From the IMG/VR virus record IMGVR_UViG_3300017746_000129, positions 1 to 25,794 of that record: a stretch of DNA of 25,794 nucleotides. One strand, written 5' to 3'. Position 1 is the first letter of the stretch. Every line of letters starts with the position of its first letter. The notes below the pieces were generated by a model that was not told the origin of the DNA, searched no databases, and saw only the letters and a list, made by a program, of their open reading frames with translations. Shown piece by piece: positions 1-5,477 of this stretch. This stretch comes from a virus. The translations under genes and the position numbers were made by a program.

Positions 1-162
1 AATGTGGTTACAGGAAATATGGTAAATATGATTAAGTCCGGAATTATAGATCCTCTTCTGGTTACTAAAAGCGCTTTGTTAAATGCAGCTTCTGTGGCTA
101 CTACTATTTTATCAACTGACTGTGTAATCAATAATTTACGTGTAGATGAAGGCGGTAGGTAA
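1..162 (+). CDS. groEL: GroEL-type chaperonin (Hsp60), C-terminal end only
   Basis: The reading frame is open from base 1 to a TAA at 160-162 and encodes the last 53 residues of a protein whose start lies outside the window. The piece contains [20 protein letters not shown], which matches the end of the equatorial domain of group I chaperonins (E. coli: [20 protein letters not shown]), followed by a strand like TTECMVTDLP. GroEL is the double-ring ATPase that folds proteins inside a closed cavity. The protein ends in VDEGGR, so the Gly-Gly-Met tail of bacterial GroEL is absent. The next gene, a GroES, starts inside this one with a 17-base overlap, so the two are probably co-translated. Recognition is by sequence pattern; the ATP site is outside the window. 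A host origin is unlikely because everything downstream is phage. Confidence 0.9.
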   Translation, partial: NVVTGNMVNMIKSGIIDPLLVTKSALLNAASVATTILSTDCVINNLRVDEGGR

Positions 163-406
163 TAATTTAGTTATAAAAACAAAACCTATAAAGAATAAAG
201 AAACGCAAACTGGTTTGTTGTTGTCTGTTCAAGATAGGGAAGATATTAGATATAATTTAGCTACAGTAGTTTCAGTAAGTGATGCTATAGATTATATTAA
301 AAAAGATGATACTATATACTACGACAGGCACGCTGGTAGTACAGTAGAGATAGATGATAACGAATATAAGGTTATCAAAATACAAGATGTTGTAATTGTT
401 TTATGA
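146..406 (+). CDS. groES: GroES-type co-chaperonin (Cpn10), phage-encoded
   Basis: This 86-residue protein has the Cpn10 layout. It opens with a strand ([10 protein letters not shown]), followed by a loop with the hydrophobic tripeptide LLL at residues 24-26. That is where GroES carries IVL, the part of the mobile loop that docks on the GroEL apical domain. It continues with a barrel strand (LATVVSV, 38-44), a turn like the family's 'V..GD.V' ([15 protein letters not shown], 50-64) and a C-terminal strand like 'I...DI.AV' (KIQDVVIVL). It is slightly shorter than the E. coli protein (97 residues). It should form a seven-membered lid on the chaperonin encoded just upstream. The ATG lies inside the groEL end, and the stop overlaps the next ATG (ATGA), so the three genes are translationally linked. 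No Shine-Dalgarno is evident. Confidence 0.88.
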   Translation: MKAVGNNLVIKTKPIKNKETQTGLLLSVQDREDIRYNLATVVSVSDAIDYIKKDDTIYYDRHAGSTVEIDDNEYKVIKIQDVVIVL

Positions 407-846
407 GACTAGACTCTAGTGATATTAAAAGTTTAAACCTTTTAAAGCATTACAGAATAATACGTAAGTGGGCCTGTAAAAACAACGGGCTCACTGACGC
501 TGATCTAGAACTTTTAATATTTTTAGACTGTACAGATCTTTTTACTAAAAAAGATTTTGAAATGGGTTGTTACTCTTACAGTTGGGATAACCGTAGGTGG
601 AATAGATTATTAAAAGAAAACTGGATAGTTGTTTGGAGAAAACAAAACAGAACGACACAAAAGTATAATATATATAAAGTTTCGTTTAAAGCTAAACAAC
701 TTATACAGCGCATGTATAAAATAATGCTAGGTGAAGAGGATATACCTGTAAGCACTAGAAGAAATAAAATAATGAAAGGTAAAAGTTATATGGACAAAGT
801 GCTTATAACCTCTATCAAAAACGTAAACAACGATAAAGAAAGGTAA
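403..846 (+). CDS. Putative winged-helix DNA-binding protein
   Basis: A 147-residue basic protein that I cannot assign with certainty. Residues 10-110 alternate predicted helices and a short basic beta-hairpin region (WIVVWRKQNRTTQKYNIYKVS, about 74-94) followed by a long helix (FKAKQLIQRMYKIML). This is the arrangement of a winged helix-turn-helix (MarR-like) domain, and the segment around DNRRWNRLLKEN could be the recognition helix. The C-terminal 35 residues are Lys/Arg-rich and probably disordered. The start overlaps the groES stop by four bases (ATGA). Next to the chaperonin genes and ahead of the late block it could act as a regulator, but that is inference. A non-regulatory nucleic-acid-binding role is equally possible. 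Confidence 0.5.
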   Translation: MRLDSSDIKSLNLLKHYRIIRKWACKNNGLTDADLELLIFLDCTDLFTKKDFEMGCYSYSWDNRRWNRLLKENWIVVWRKQNRTTQKYNIYKVSFKAKQLIQRMYKIMLGEEDIPVSTRRNKIMKGKSYMDKVLITSIKNVNNDKER

Positions 847-847
847 T

Positions 848-1501
848 ATGTATAAGAAAAAAGATGGCATGCCGATGACGGGGCAAGTAGGTATGAACTC
901 AGTGTTTGGTGGTCCTAGGCAATTAGATGTAGACTCATTGCAATATCCTTACTCAGGAGCAATGACACGTATGGATCAAGGTGCTATAGACAAAGCAAAC
1001 GAAATGTTCGGACCGCTAGCAATGCGTCAGCATGGTATGAATATGTCTGGACCATTAAATAAAATGTTACCATCACCTGAAGAAAATCCAGGCGTTAACA
1101 AATTACCTAGTGGTGTTCAAAAGAAAATGGGTTATACAGAAGACAGCTCTGGTGATCCGCTTATGATAACACCTACTTTTAACAGAGAATATAAACCTTT
1201 AGATACTTCAGCTATTGGACAAACAATGAATTATTCTGACGCGTTTAAATCTGGTGCTTTTGCTACTGAAGCTGAAAATACTACCGCAGCTCAAAACACA
1301 AATGAACAACCTGAAGGAGTACAAACTTATGAAGACGCTATGGCAGTTACAACGCGACCAACTGGTGAGACACCTCAAAGTCTTAGAAAGGATGAGCGCA
1401 CTAGAAACACTAAAGATAGAATAGCTAGAAGAGATGCTAGAAAAAAAGAAAGAGGTGGAGGTACTAGAGTTGGTAATTTTTTAAGAAACACATTTAATTA
1501 A
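848..1501 (+). CDS. Hypothetical low-complexity protein with GPL motifs and a basic tail
   Basis: This 217-residue protein is not recognised. It is rich in Met, Gly, Pro, Asn and Thr. Two motifs, MFGPLAM (about 54) and MSGPLNKM (about 67), recur in related form in the proteins at 1507 and 3233. Residues 175-217 are strongly basic (RKDERTRNTKDRIARRDARK and onward) and end in VGNFLRNTFN. No membrane segment or enzyme motif is visible. The composition suggests a largely disordered protein that binds nucleic acid or an acidic partner. The start at 848 is supported by AAAGG six to ten bases upstream, one of the few Shine-Dalgarno-like sites in the window. It sits in the accessory and lysis block. 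A minor virion or head-packing protein is one possibility. Confidence 0.72.
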   Translation: MYKKKDGMPMTGQVGMNSVFGGPRQLDVDSLQYPYSGAMTRMDQGAIDKANEMFGPLAMRQHGMNMSGPLNKMLPSPEENPGVNKLPSGVQKKMGYTEDSSGDPLMITPTFNREYKPLDTSAIGQTMNYSDAFKSGAFATEAENTTAAQNTNEQPEGVQTYEDAMAVTTRPTGETPQSLRKDERTRNTKDRIARRDARKKERGGGTRVGNFLRNTFN

Positions 1502-1506
1502 TAATT

Positions 1507-1710
1507 ATGGATCACAAAATAAGTAAATTACTTGGTAAGCCTTCGCTAGAAGGACAAGTTGGAGAATCACACGTTTGGGACGGGCCACTAGATACTACTG
1601 GTTTTCCAATGGGTCAAGGTAGTAGTAGAGGTATTACAGGTATGCAAGTTAAAAAATATCCTTGTAGCTATAAAGCTGGACCTATCACTCAAATAGCTAG
1701 AGGCAAATAA
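1507..1710 (+). CDS. Hypothetical small protein with GPL motif
   Basis: A 67-residue protein of unknown function, rich in Gly, Ser and Lys, with two cues linking it to its neighbours. It has GQVGESHVWDGPLDTTGFP, which resembles the opening of the 848 gene product (TGQVGMNSVFGGP), and it has the shared GPL tripeptide. It may be a short paralogue of that protein's N-terminus. It has no signal peptide, membrane helix or catalytic motif. It begins five bases after the preceding stop, inside an AT-rich spacer (TAATT-ATG), and is followed within two bases by the next gene, so it is certainly part of the same transcript. The close coupling on both sides supports its being real despite its small size. 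Confidence 0.6.
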   Translation: MDHKISKLLGKPSLEGQVGESHVWDGPLDTTGFPMGQGSSRGITGMQVKKYPCSYKAGPITQIARGK

Positions 1711-1711
1711 G

Positions 1712-1867
1712 ATGAGTCTTAACGATTTAAAATTATACGCTATTAATACAACCACGCTTGGTGTAACTACATTTGCACAAATAGAAATGAGTTTAAAAGT
1801 ATTACTTTTGATAGTAACTATTGGTTACACTTTGTCTAAATGGATTCAGCTTAAAAATAAAAAATAA
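1712..1867 (+). CDS. Small single-TM protein, candidate holin
   Basis: A 51-residue ORF. It starts with MSLNDLKLYAIN, has one hydrophobic stretch (about residues 28-41, LKVLLLIVTIGYTL) and ends in a basic tail (KWIQLKNKK). This gives a single membrane helix with a probable cytoplasmic positive end. The stop overlaps by one base the ATG of the M15 peptidase gene (TAATG), and small TM proteins directly before an endolysin are often holins or spanin-like lysis proteins. Many marine phages carry a similar short protein with the 'SLNDLKLYAIN' type of N-terminus near lysis genes. That recollection is from general knowledge and was not checked here. A three-TM holin candidate also exists at 3735, so this one could instead be a regulator (antiholin) or a pinholin-like partner. 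Confidence 0.68.
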   Translation: MSLNDLKLYAINTTTLGVTTFAQIEMSLKVLLLIVTIGYTLSKWIQLKNKK

Positions 1868-2229
1868 TGTTTAAGTATTTTACTTACGAAGAGTTCGATT
1901 CGCCTGACGTACAAGGTAGCGGGCAGATGATGAGTAAAAAGCTTATAAGCATATTAGATAGTATAAGAGAAGAATTAGGTACGCCTTTACGTATAACATC
2001 TGGTTACCGAACGCCTTCACATAACGAAGCTGTAGGTGGAACAAGTAAGTCGTCTCATTTAAAAGGACTTGCTGTAGATATAGCTTGCAGCAAAAGTAAA
2101 GAACGTTTCTCTTTAATTAGAGAATTATTGGAACACGGTGTAGACCGTATAGGTATTGGTGATACTTTTATTCACGCTGATATAGACGATGATAAATCAC
2201 CTAATGTAATTTGGACATATGGCAACTGA
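1867..2229 (+). CDS. Peptidase M15-type cell-wall hydrolase (endolysin)
   Basis: A compact 120-residue single-domain zinc peptidase of the M15 (D-Ala-D-Ala carboxypeptidase-like) fold. The family signature is visible. ITSGYRTPSHNEAVGG (residues 43-58) is followed by SSHLKGLAVDI, with H64 and D71 as zinc ligands, and by FIHADI, with H103 as the third ligand. Such phage enzymes cleave peptide cross-links of peptidoglycan. There is no signal peptide, so export would need a holin; candidates lie directly upstream (1712) and downstream (3735). The opening YFTYEEFDSPDVQGSG is typical of the M15_3 subgroup. It overlaps the next gene by 11 bases. A virion-associated role is less likely than lysis given the neighbours. 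Confidence 0.9.
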   Translation: MFKYFTYEEFDSPDVQGSGQMMSKKLISILDSIREELGTPLRITSGYRTPSHNEAVGGTSKSSHLKGLAVDIACSKSKERFSLIRELLEHGVDRIGIGDTFIHADIDDDKSPNVIWTYGN

Positions 2230-2479
2230 TAAGAAAACACTTAAGTGTAACAAACCTCGGCGAACGCCAGATCATAAAACTAAATCACATGTAGTTAAAG
2301 CTTGCGAAGGTGGTTTAGAAAAAATTATACGATTTGGTCAACAAGGTGTTAGCACAGCTGGTAAAAAAACAGATGCTAAGTCTAAAGCGCGTAGAGCTAG
2401 TTTTAAAGCTCGCCACGCTAAGAACATTAAAAAAGGAAAAATGTCTGCTGCATATTGGGCTGACAAAGTAAAATGGTAA
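2219..2479 (+). CDS. Conserved small basic phage protein (DUF6321-like)
   Basis: An 86-residue, strongly basic protein (many Lys, Arg and His) that matches a family I recall from marine myoviruses and other environmental phages. The conserved features are CNKPRRTPDHKTKSHVVKAC (10-29), IRFGQQGV (37-44), KARRASFKARHAKNI (56-70) and the ending KMSAAYWADKVKW. The two cysteines at 10 and 29 and the several histidines could bind metal. The function is unknown; the charge suggests DNA or RNA binding. The start lies 11 bases inside the peptidase gene. The family label is from memory, not a database search. Confidence 0.78.
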   Translation: MATDKKTLKCNKPRRTPDHKTKSHVVKACEGGLEKIIRFGQQGVSTAGKKTDAKSKARRASFKARHAKNIKKGKMSAAYWADKVKW

Positions 2480-2481
2480 TT

Positions 2482-2718
2482 ATGGAAAAAGGACACTACG
2501 GCCACTATACTGGCAACGCAAGACACTCACAAACTCCTGTAACAAAATACAATTACAAGGCTACAGAAAGAGACGACGCTGCTCATATAAGTTATTTAAA
2601 GCAAGACGTTAATTATGATGCTAAGCATGGTGGTAGCGATAAGCAAATGACTAATGACGAAAAGCATATATCTAAACTAGCTGGAGATATGAAGTACGAT
2701 AAAAAACATCATAGTTAA
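2482..2718 (+). CDS. Hypothetical small His/Lys/Tyr-rich protein
   Basis: A 78-residue hydrophilic protein with many His, Lys, Tyr and Asp residues (HYGHYTGNARHSQTP at the start, MKYDKKHHS at the end). I do not recognise the family. Repeated 'YDAKHGG', 'NDEKHISK' and 'YDKKHH' units (Asp/Glu then Lys and His) give it a loosely repetitive C-terminal half, perhaps metal binding. I chose the ATG at 2482. It follows the previous stop by two bases (TAATTATG), like other starts here, whereas the in-frame ATG at 2473 lies inside the end of the upstream gene and would add only three residues. No RBS or membrane segment is visible. Confidence 0.58.
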   Translation: MEKGHYGHYTGNARHSQTPVTKYNYKATERDDAAHISYLKQDVNYDAKHGGSDKQMTNDEKHISKLAGDMKYDKKHHS

Positions 2719-2735
2719 TAATTAAATATAATATA

Positions 2736-2894
2736 ATGAAATCAAGAGGATTTGGAGATGACGTTGAAAAGTTTACAACAGCAACTGGTATTAAAAGTAT
2801 GGTAGATACTATTTCAAAAGGTTTAAACGTACCCTGCGGATGCCAAGCTCGTAAAAACAAACTCAACCAAATGTTTCCGTATAATAATAAATAA
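2736..2894 (+). CDS. Conserved small phage protein with a CGC motif
   Basis: A 52-residue protein. It begins MKSRGFGDDVEKFTTATGIK, continues with a short amphipathic helix (SMVDTISKGL) and ends VPCGCQARKNKLNQMFPYNN. The pattern 'GFGD..EKFT.ATGIK' followed by 'CGC..RK..LN.MFP' recurs in many marine phage genomes to my knowledge, always as a protein of unknown function. The Cys-Gly-Cys pair could bind metal or iron-sulfur, but two cysteines alone do not define a site. The stop overlaps the next ATG by one base (TAATG). The preceding 17 bases (2719-2735) are A/T only with no Shine-Dalgarno. Confidence 0.72.
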   Translation: MKSRGFGDDVEKFTTATGIKSMVDTISKGLNVPCGCQARKNKLNQMFPYNNK

Positions 2895-3217
2895 TGTCGT
2901 TTAAATTAGATAACCCACCTTACGTTATTGATAACACGCCGCTGTATCATACTCATTTAGAAGATGGTGTACTAGGCAAAGCCCTTAATAATGGTAGTAT
3001 ACTTATGAATAAAGATATAAAAGATCCTATTCAGTATAAACAAGTGTTAGCGCACGAGATGGGTCATATGCACCAAATAAAAAATGGTGATCTAAATTAT
3101 GATGATGAAAATGTTTATTATAAAGGAAAAACATATTCAAGAAGCAATATGAAAGAAGGTAGCAGCGCATTACCTTGGGAGGCATTCGCAAATGAATACG
3201 CTAAAAAAAATACATAA
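2894..3217 (+). CDS. Small HEXXH zinc-metallopeptidase-like protein
   Basis: A 107-residue protein with a perfect zinc-peptidase signature, VLAHEMGHMHQ (H54, E55, H58), in a predicted helix. It has a downstream glutamate in LPWEAFANEY (E96) suited as the third ligand, as in gluzincin-type peptidases. The short region between them (NYDDENVYYKGKTYSRSNM) looks like a conserved beta-hairpin. It is much shorter than secreted metalloproteases, has no signal peptide or propeptide, and starts one base inside the preceding stop. Related short HEXXH proteins occur in marine phages. Its substrate is unknown: a second lysis enzyme, a virion-maturation protease or an inactive zinc-binding protein are all possible. 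Confidence 0.72.
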   Translation: MSFKLDNPPYVIDNTPLYHTHLEDGVLGKALNNGSILMNKDIKDPIQYKQVLAHEMGHMHQIKNGDLNYDDENVYYKGKTYSRSNMKEGSSALPWEAFANEYAKKNT

Positions 3218-3232
3218 ACTAAAACAAATATT

Positions 3233-3733
3233 ATGCCTAAAATGAAACCTGGTAAAGATCAAGGCAATGCGGCTTTACCAAAACTTGGATCGCCTTGGAC
3301 TTCTAAACATAGTCAAGATTTATTAAAATATAATGCCGTTGATGATCACGCCGCGCACCCAATGAGTATGCGAGGGCCTTTAGACAAGCATCACCCTATG
3401 AAAAAGTATGGTGATCCTATGAAAAAATATGGACCATTATCATCACACGGACCAGGTGGTTCACATCCAACTACAACATTGTCAAATGCACGAGCGTCTG
3501 ACGAAGACTACGAAGTAGTTCCAGGATATCAAAAAAGACTTGGTGGTGAATTACCAGAAGTTGTTGTAACTGCGCCTGCTCAAACAAACAAACAAAAGCG
3601 CAAAGCAAAAAGAGAGGCTAGAAGAAATACTTACTCTAAAGCTGGAAATTTGTTAAGAGGAATAAATCCTTTTAGCACGAAGCATAAAAGAGTTAGAGCT
3701 AGAACTCGTTTAGGTCAAGATAGATTATTTTAA
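3233..3733 (+). CDS. Hypothetical protein with GPL motifs, tandem repeat, EVVVTAP motif and basic tail
   Basis: This 166-residue protein is not recognised. The N-terminal half is rich in Met, Lys, His, Gly and Pro and carries two GPL motifs (MRGPLDK at 46-52, YGPLSS at 66-71) around a tandem PMKKYG repeat (55-67). Residues 106-115 read ELPEVVVTAP, a short hydrophobic motif reminiscent of the TonB-box region of Bacteroidota outer-membrane receptors and seen in other phage proteins. Residues 119-166 are strongly basic (KQKRKAKREARRN and onward) and resemble the basic end of the 848 gene product. It is probably disordered. The shared architecture suggests this gene and 848 are diverged relatives. 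The function is unknown. Confidence 0.7.
   Translation: MPKMKPGKDQGNAALPKLGSPWTSKHSQDLLKYNAVDDHAAHPMSMRGPLDKHHPMKKYGDPMKKYGPLSSHGPGGSHPTTTLSNARASDEDYEVVPGYQKRLGGELPEVVVTAPAQTNKQKRKAKREARRNTYSKAGNLLRGINPFSTKHKRVRARTRLGQDRLF
3395..3432 (+). repeat. Two-copy 21-base tandem repeat inside the 3233 gene
   Basis: Bases 3395-3411 and 3416-3432 are identical except at one position (17 bases, CCTATGAAAAAGTATGG, period 21). They encode the duplicated PMKKYG unit. Because the period is a multiple of three, copy number can change without breaking the frame. Confidence 0.85.
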
Positions 3734-3734
3734 T

Positions 3735-4139
3735 ATGAAAAAAATTCTTCAATTTATAACTGGAGGTCTCATCAAAGATATAGGTAAAGTAATAGATGAT
3801 CTAGTAACTACAGATGAAGAAAGACTCGAGGCTAAACTAAAAGTTGAAGAGCTGCTAGAGCAAGCAGACAAAGATGCTCAAGACCAGGTAACAGCAAGAT
3901 GGGAGTCGGATATGAAGTCCGATTCCTTCTTGTCTAAAAATATAAGGCCCATGGTTCTTATATACCTTACCTTTATATTTTCTGTATTAGCATTTTTTGA
4001 TGGTAACATAGGAGAGTTTTCAATAGCAGAGGATTATATACCTATATTCCAGTCGCTATTAATAACTGTGTATGGCGCTTATTTTGTAGGTCGTACGTGG
4101 GAAAAAGGTAAAAAAATAAGTAATAATAAAGATAACTAG
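3735..4139 (+). CDS. Phage holin, gene-transfer-agent/3TM type
   Basis: A 134-residue protein. The N-terminal half is amphipathic and charged (ITGGLIKDIGKVIDDLVTTD and a helix rich in Glu and Lys, 25-50). It is followed by ARWESDMKSDSFLSKNIRPM (54-73) and two clear membrane helices, about 74-90 (VLIYLTFIFSVLAFFDG) and 102-120 (IPIFQSLLITVYGAYFVGR). The 'W..DM.SDS.LSKNIRP' stretch followed by hydrophobic helices is the mark of the 3TM holin family first named for gene-transfer-agent release. It would open the inner membrane at the end of infection so that the 1867 peptidase reaches the wall. It begins two bases after the preceding stop. Confidence 0.85.
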   Translation: MKKILQFITGGLIKDIGKVIDDLVTTDEERLEAKLKVEELLEQADKDAQDQVTARWESDMKSDSFLSKNIRPMVLIYLTFIFSVLAFFDGNIGEFSIAEDYIPIFQSLLITVYGAYFVGRTWEKGKKISNNKDN

Positions 4140-4168
4140 TTAAATATATATTAATTAAATTAAATCAA

Positions 4169-4429
4169 ATGAGTAAAGTTAAAAGTATAGAGAAAAAAGT
4201 AACTGAAGATCAATTAAAAACAATTGTAGATCAGCAGAATAAAGTAGGGCAATTGCTTAAGCAGATTGGCTACGTAGAAAACGATAAGCATCAACTACTA
4301 CACGAGTATGCTGGTGTTATTCAAGAAGTAGAAGCTTTTAAAAAAGAGCTTGAAAATGAATATGGAGCTGTAAATATTGACATCGCTACTGGAGTAATAA
4401 CTCCTATTGAAACAAAAGAAGCGGAGTAA
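4169..4429 (+). CDS. Small coiled-coil phage protein
   Basis: An 86-residue acidic protein. Residues 10-65 are predicted as one long alpha-helix with heptad-like spacing (LKTIVDQQNKVGQLLKQIGY, then HQLLHEYAGVIQEVEAFKKE). It ends in a short conserved-looking tail, LENEYGAVNIDIATGVITPI. Comparable helix-plus-'YG.VNI...G.I.PI' proteins are frequent in phages of Bacteroidota. To my knowledge none has a proven function. It could be an oligomeric assembly factor. The 29 bases upstream (4140-4168) are almost pure A/T with no Shine-Dalgarno and no gene. The stop is followed one base later by the next ATG. Confidence 0.72.
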   Translation: MSKVKSIEKKVTEDQLKTIVDQQNKVGQLLKQIGYVENDKHQLLHEYAGVIQEVEAFKKELENEYGAVNIDIATGVITPIETKEAE

Positions 4430-4430
4430 A

Positions 4431-4658
4431 ATGTTAAACGTTATAAGAAAAATCAGTATAGGCTCTGATTATAAAAATGATGCTATGCACTATTCTGTAG
4501 GCCAAGAGGTTTACGGTGGTCATAAGATTTCTCATATTATATTTCAAGAGTCAGATAATTCTTATAACATACATATTAAAAAAAACAACGAGGTATTGCC
4601 ATGGAAGAAATTTAATTCTAACATGGCTATATCTCTTGAGTATGATTTAGAATATTAA
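4431..4658 (+). CDS. Conserved small phage protein, beta-rich
   Basis: A 75-residue protein, MLNVIRKISIGSDYKNDAMH and onward, ending SNMAISLEYDLEY. It looks like a small beta-barrel or sheet, with strands at VGQEVYGG, ISHIIFQES, YNIHIKKN and AISLEYDL. It closely resembles uncharacterised proteins in environmental phages that share 'NVIRKISIG.DYKNDAMHY.VGQ' and 'WK.FNSNM..SLEY'. The start at 4431 is preferred because it follows the upstream stop by one base; an earlier in-frame ATG (4407) lies within the previous gene. The stop overlaps the next ATG (TAATG). The function is unknown. Confidence 0.75.
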   Translation: MLNVIRKISIGSDYKNDAMHYSVGQEVYGGHKISHIIFQESDNSYNIHIKKNNEVLPWKKFNSNMAISLEYDLEY

Positions 4659-5275
4659 TGAAAAGTATTTTTCAATTTATTGTTAAACCTATAGGTAATA
4701 GATATAACAATGAAATAAACATTGAAGATAAAGCGCTTATCATTAACGCTGGTATTGAAGATCACAAGTTTGTAAATAGACTTGCTGAAGTTATAGAAGT
4801 TCCAGCCGCTATAAAAACCCCTATAAAAAAAGGTGATAAAGTAATAGTTCACTTTAATCTTTTTAGAAGATGGTACGATATTAAGGGTAATGAAAAAAAT
4901 AGCAATAAGTATTTTAAAGATGATATGTATTTTGCAAGTTCTGAACAAATATATATGTACCAAAAACAAAACAAATGGTCTACAAATTCTGACTATTGTT
5001 TTGTAAAACCTATTTTAGAAACTTCTAATTTAAAGGGCGATAAATTAAAAAGCCTACGTGGTATACTAAAATATGGTAATAGTTCTTTAGAAGCCATGGG
5101 AGTTAATCCTGGAGACTATGTAGGGTTTAAACCCGGCAGTGAGTTTGAGTTTGTGGTTAATAAAGAACTTTTTTATTGTATGAAATCAAATGATATTGTT
5201 GTTAAACATGAACGTAAAGGAAACGAAACAGAATATAATCCAAGCTGGGCAGAGAGCAGTAGAGGAATTAATTAA
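4658..5275 (+). CDS. Double-unit GroES-like protein
   Basis: A 205-residue protein that reads as two co-chaperonin-like units in tandem. Unit 1 starts FIVKPIGNR (7-15). It has a loop with LIIN (27-30) where GroES carries its IVL contact, then RLAEVIEVP (41-49) and PIKKGDKVIVHFN (55-67), the pattern 'G.V..VG ... VK.GD.V.F', ending SEQIYMY. Unit 2 starts again with CFVKPI (114-119) and continues GILKYGN (135-141), NPGDYVGFKPGSEFEF (150-165) and a final strand NDIVV (178-182). The tail EYNPSW is conserved-looking. The insert FRRWYDIKGNEKNSNKYF is not found in standard GroES. It is twice the normal co-chaperonin length. It may be an alternative GroEL lid, as T4 gp31 is for capsid folding, or a GroES-derived structural protein. 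Assignment is from pattern only. Confidence 0.68.
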   Translation: MKSIFQFIVKPIGNRYNNEINIEDKALIINAGIEDHKFVNRLAEVIEVPAAIKTPIKKGDKVIVHFNLFRRWYDIKGNEKNSNKYFKDDMYFASSEQIYMYQKQNKWSTNSDYCFVKPILETSNLKGDKLKSLRGILKYGNSSLEAMGVNPGDYVGFKPGSEFEFVVNKELFYCMKSNDIVVKHERKGNETEYNPSWAESSRGIN

Positions 5276-5477
5276 GGTAGCTAAAGAAGCTATTGTTGAT
5301 TCTGATGATGACATCTCAGCTGATCGTTTAAAAAACGCAGCTGCTACAAAAAAGCTAGCTATATTCGATGCTTTCGAAATACTTAATCGTATTGAAGAGG
5401 AAAAAGCTTTACTTAACGGTTCTAAAGAAACAAAAGCAAAATCATTTAAAGGCTTTGCTGAAGGTAGATCAAAATGA
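5208..5477 (+). CDS. Probable small terminase subunit
   Basis: An 89-residue, mostly helical protein, recognised mainly by position immediately before the large terminase. It has helices QNIIQAGQRAVEELIKVAKE and SADRLKNAAATKKLAIFDAF, followed by a third around EILNRIEEEKALL. Small terminases bind the packaging site and stimulate the large subunit; the size is small for that family. I chose the ATG at 5208 rather than 5190 because MNVKETKQN gives a normal N-terminus. Either start overlaps the upstream gene by 68 bases or more, and no later ATG, GTG or TTG leaves the first helix intact. Its stop overlaps the terminase ATG (ATGA). If it is not TerS, it is a conserved packaging-associated protein. 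Confidence 0.55.
   Translation: MNVKETKQNIIQAGQRAVEELIKVAKEAIVDSDDDISADRLKNAAATKKLAIFDAFEILNRIEEEKALLNGSKETKAKSFKGFAEGRSK

Noticed and set aside
1-162. Host GroEL gene, with the window spanning a prophage boundary
   Set aside because: The GroES gene overlaps it and leads without a break into phage genes. Bacterial operons usually have groES before groEL, and there is no attachment site or integrase.
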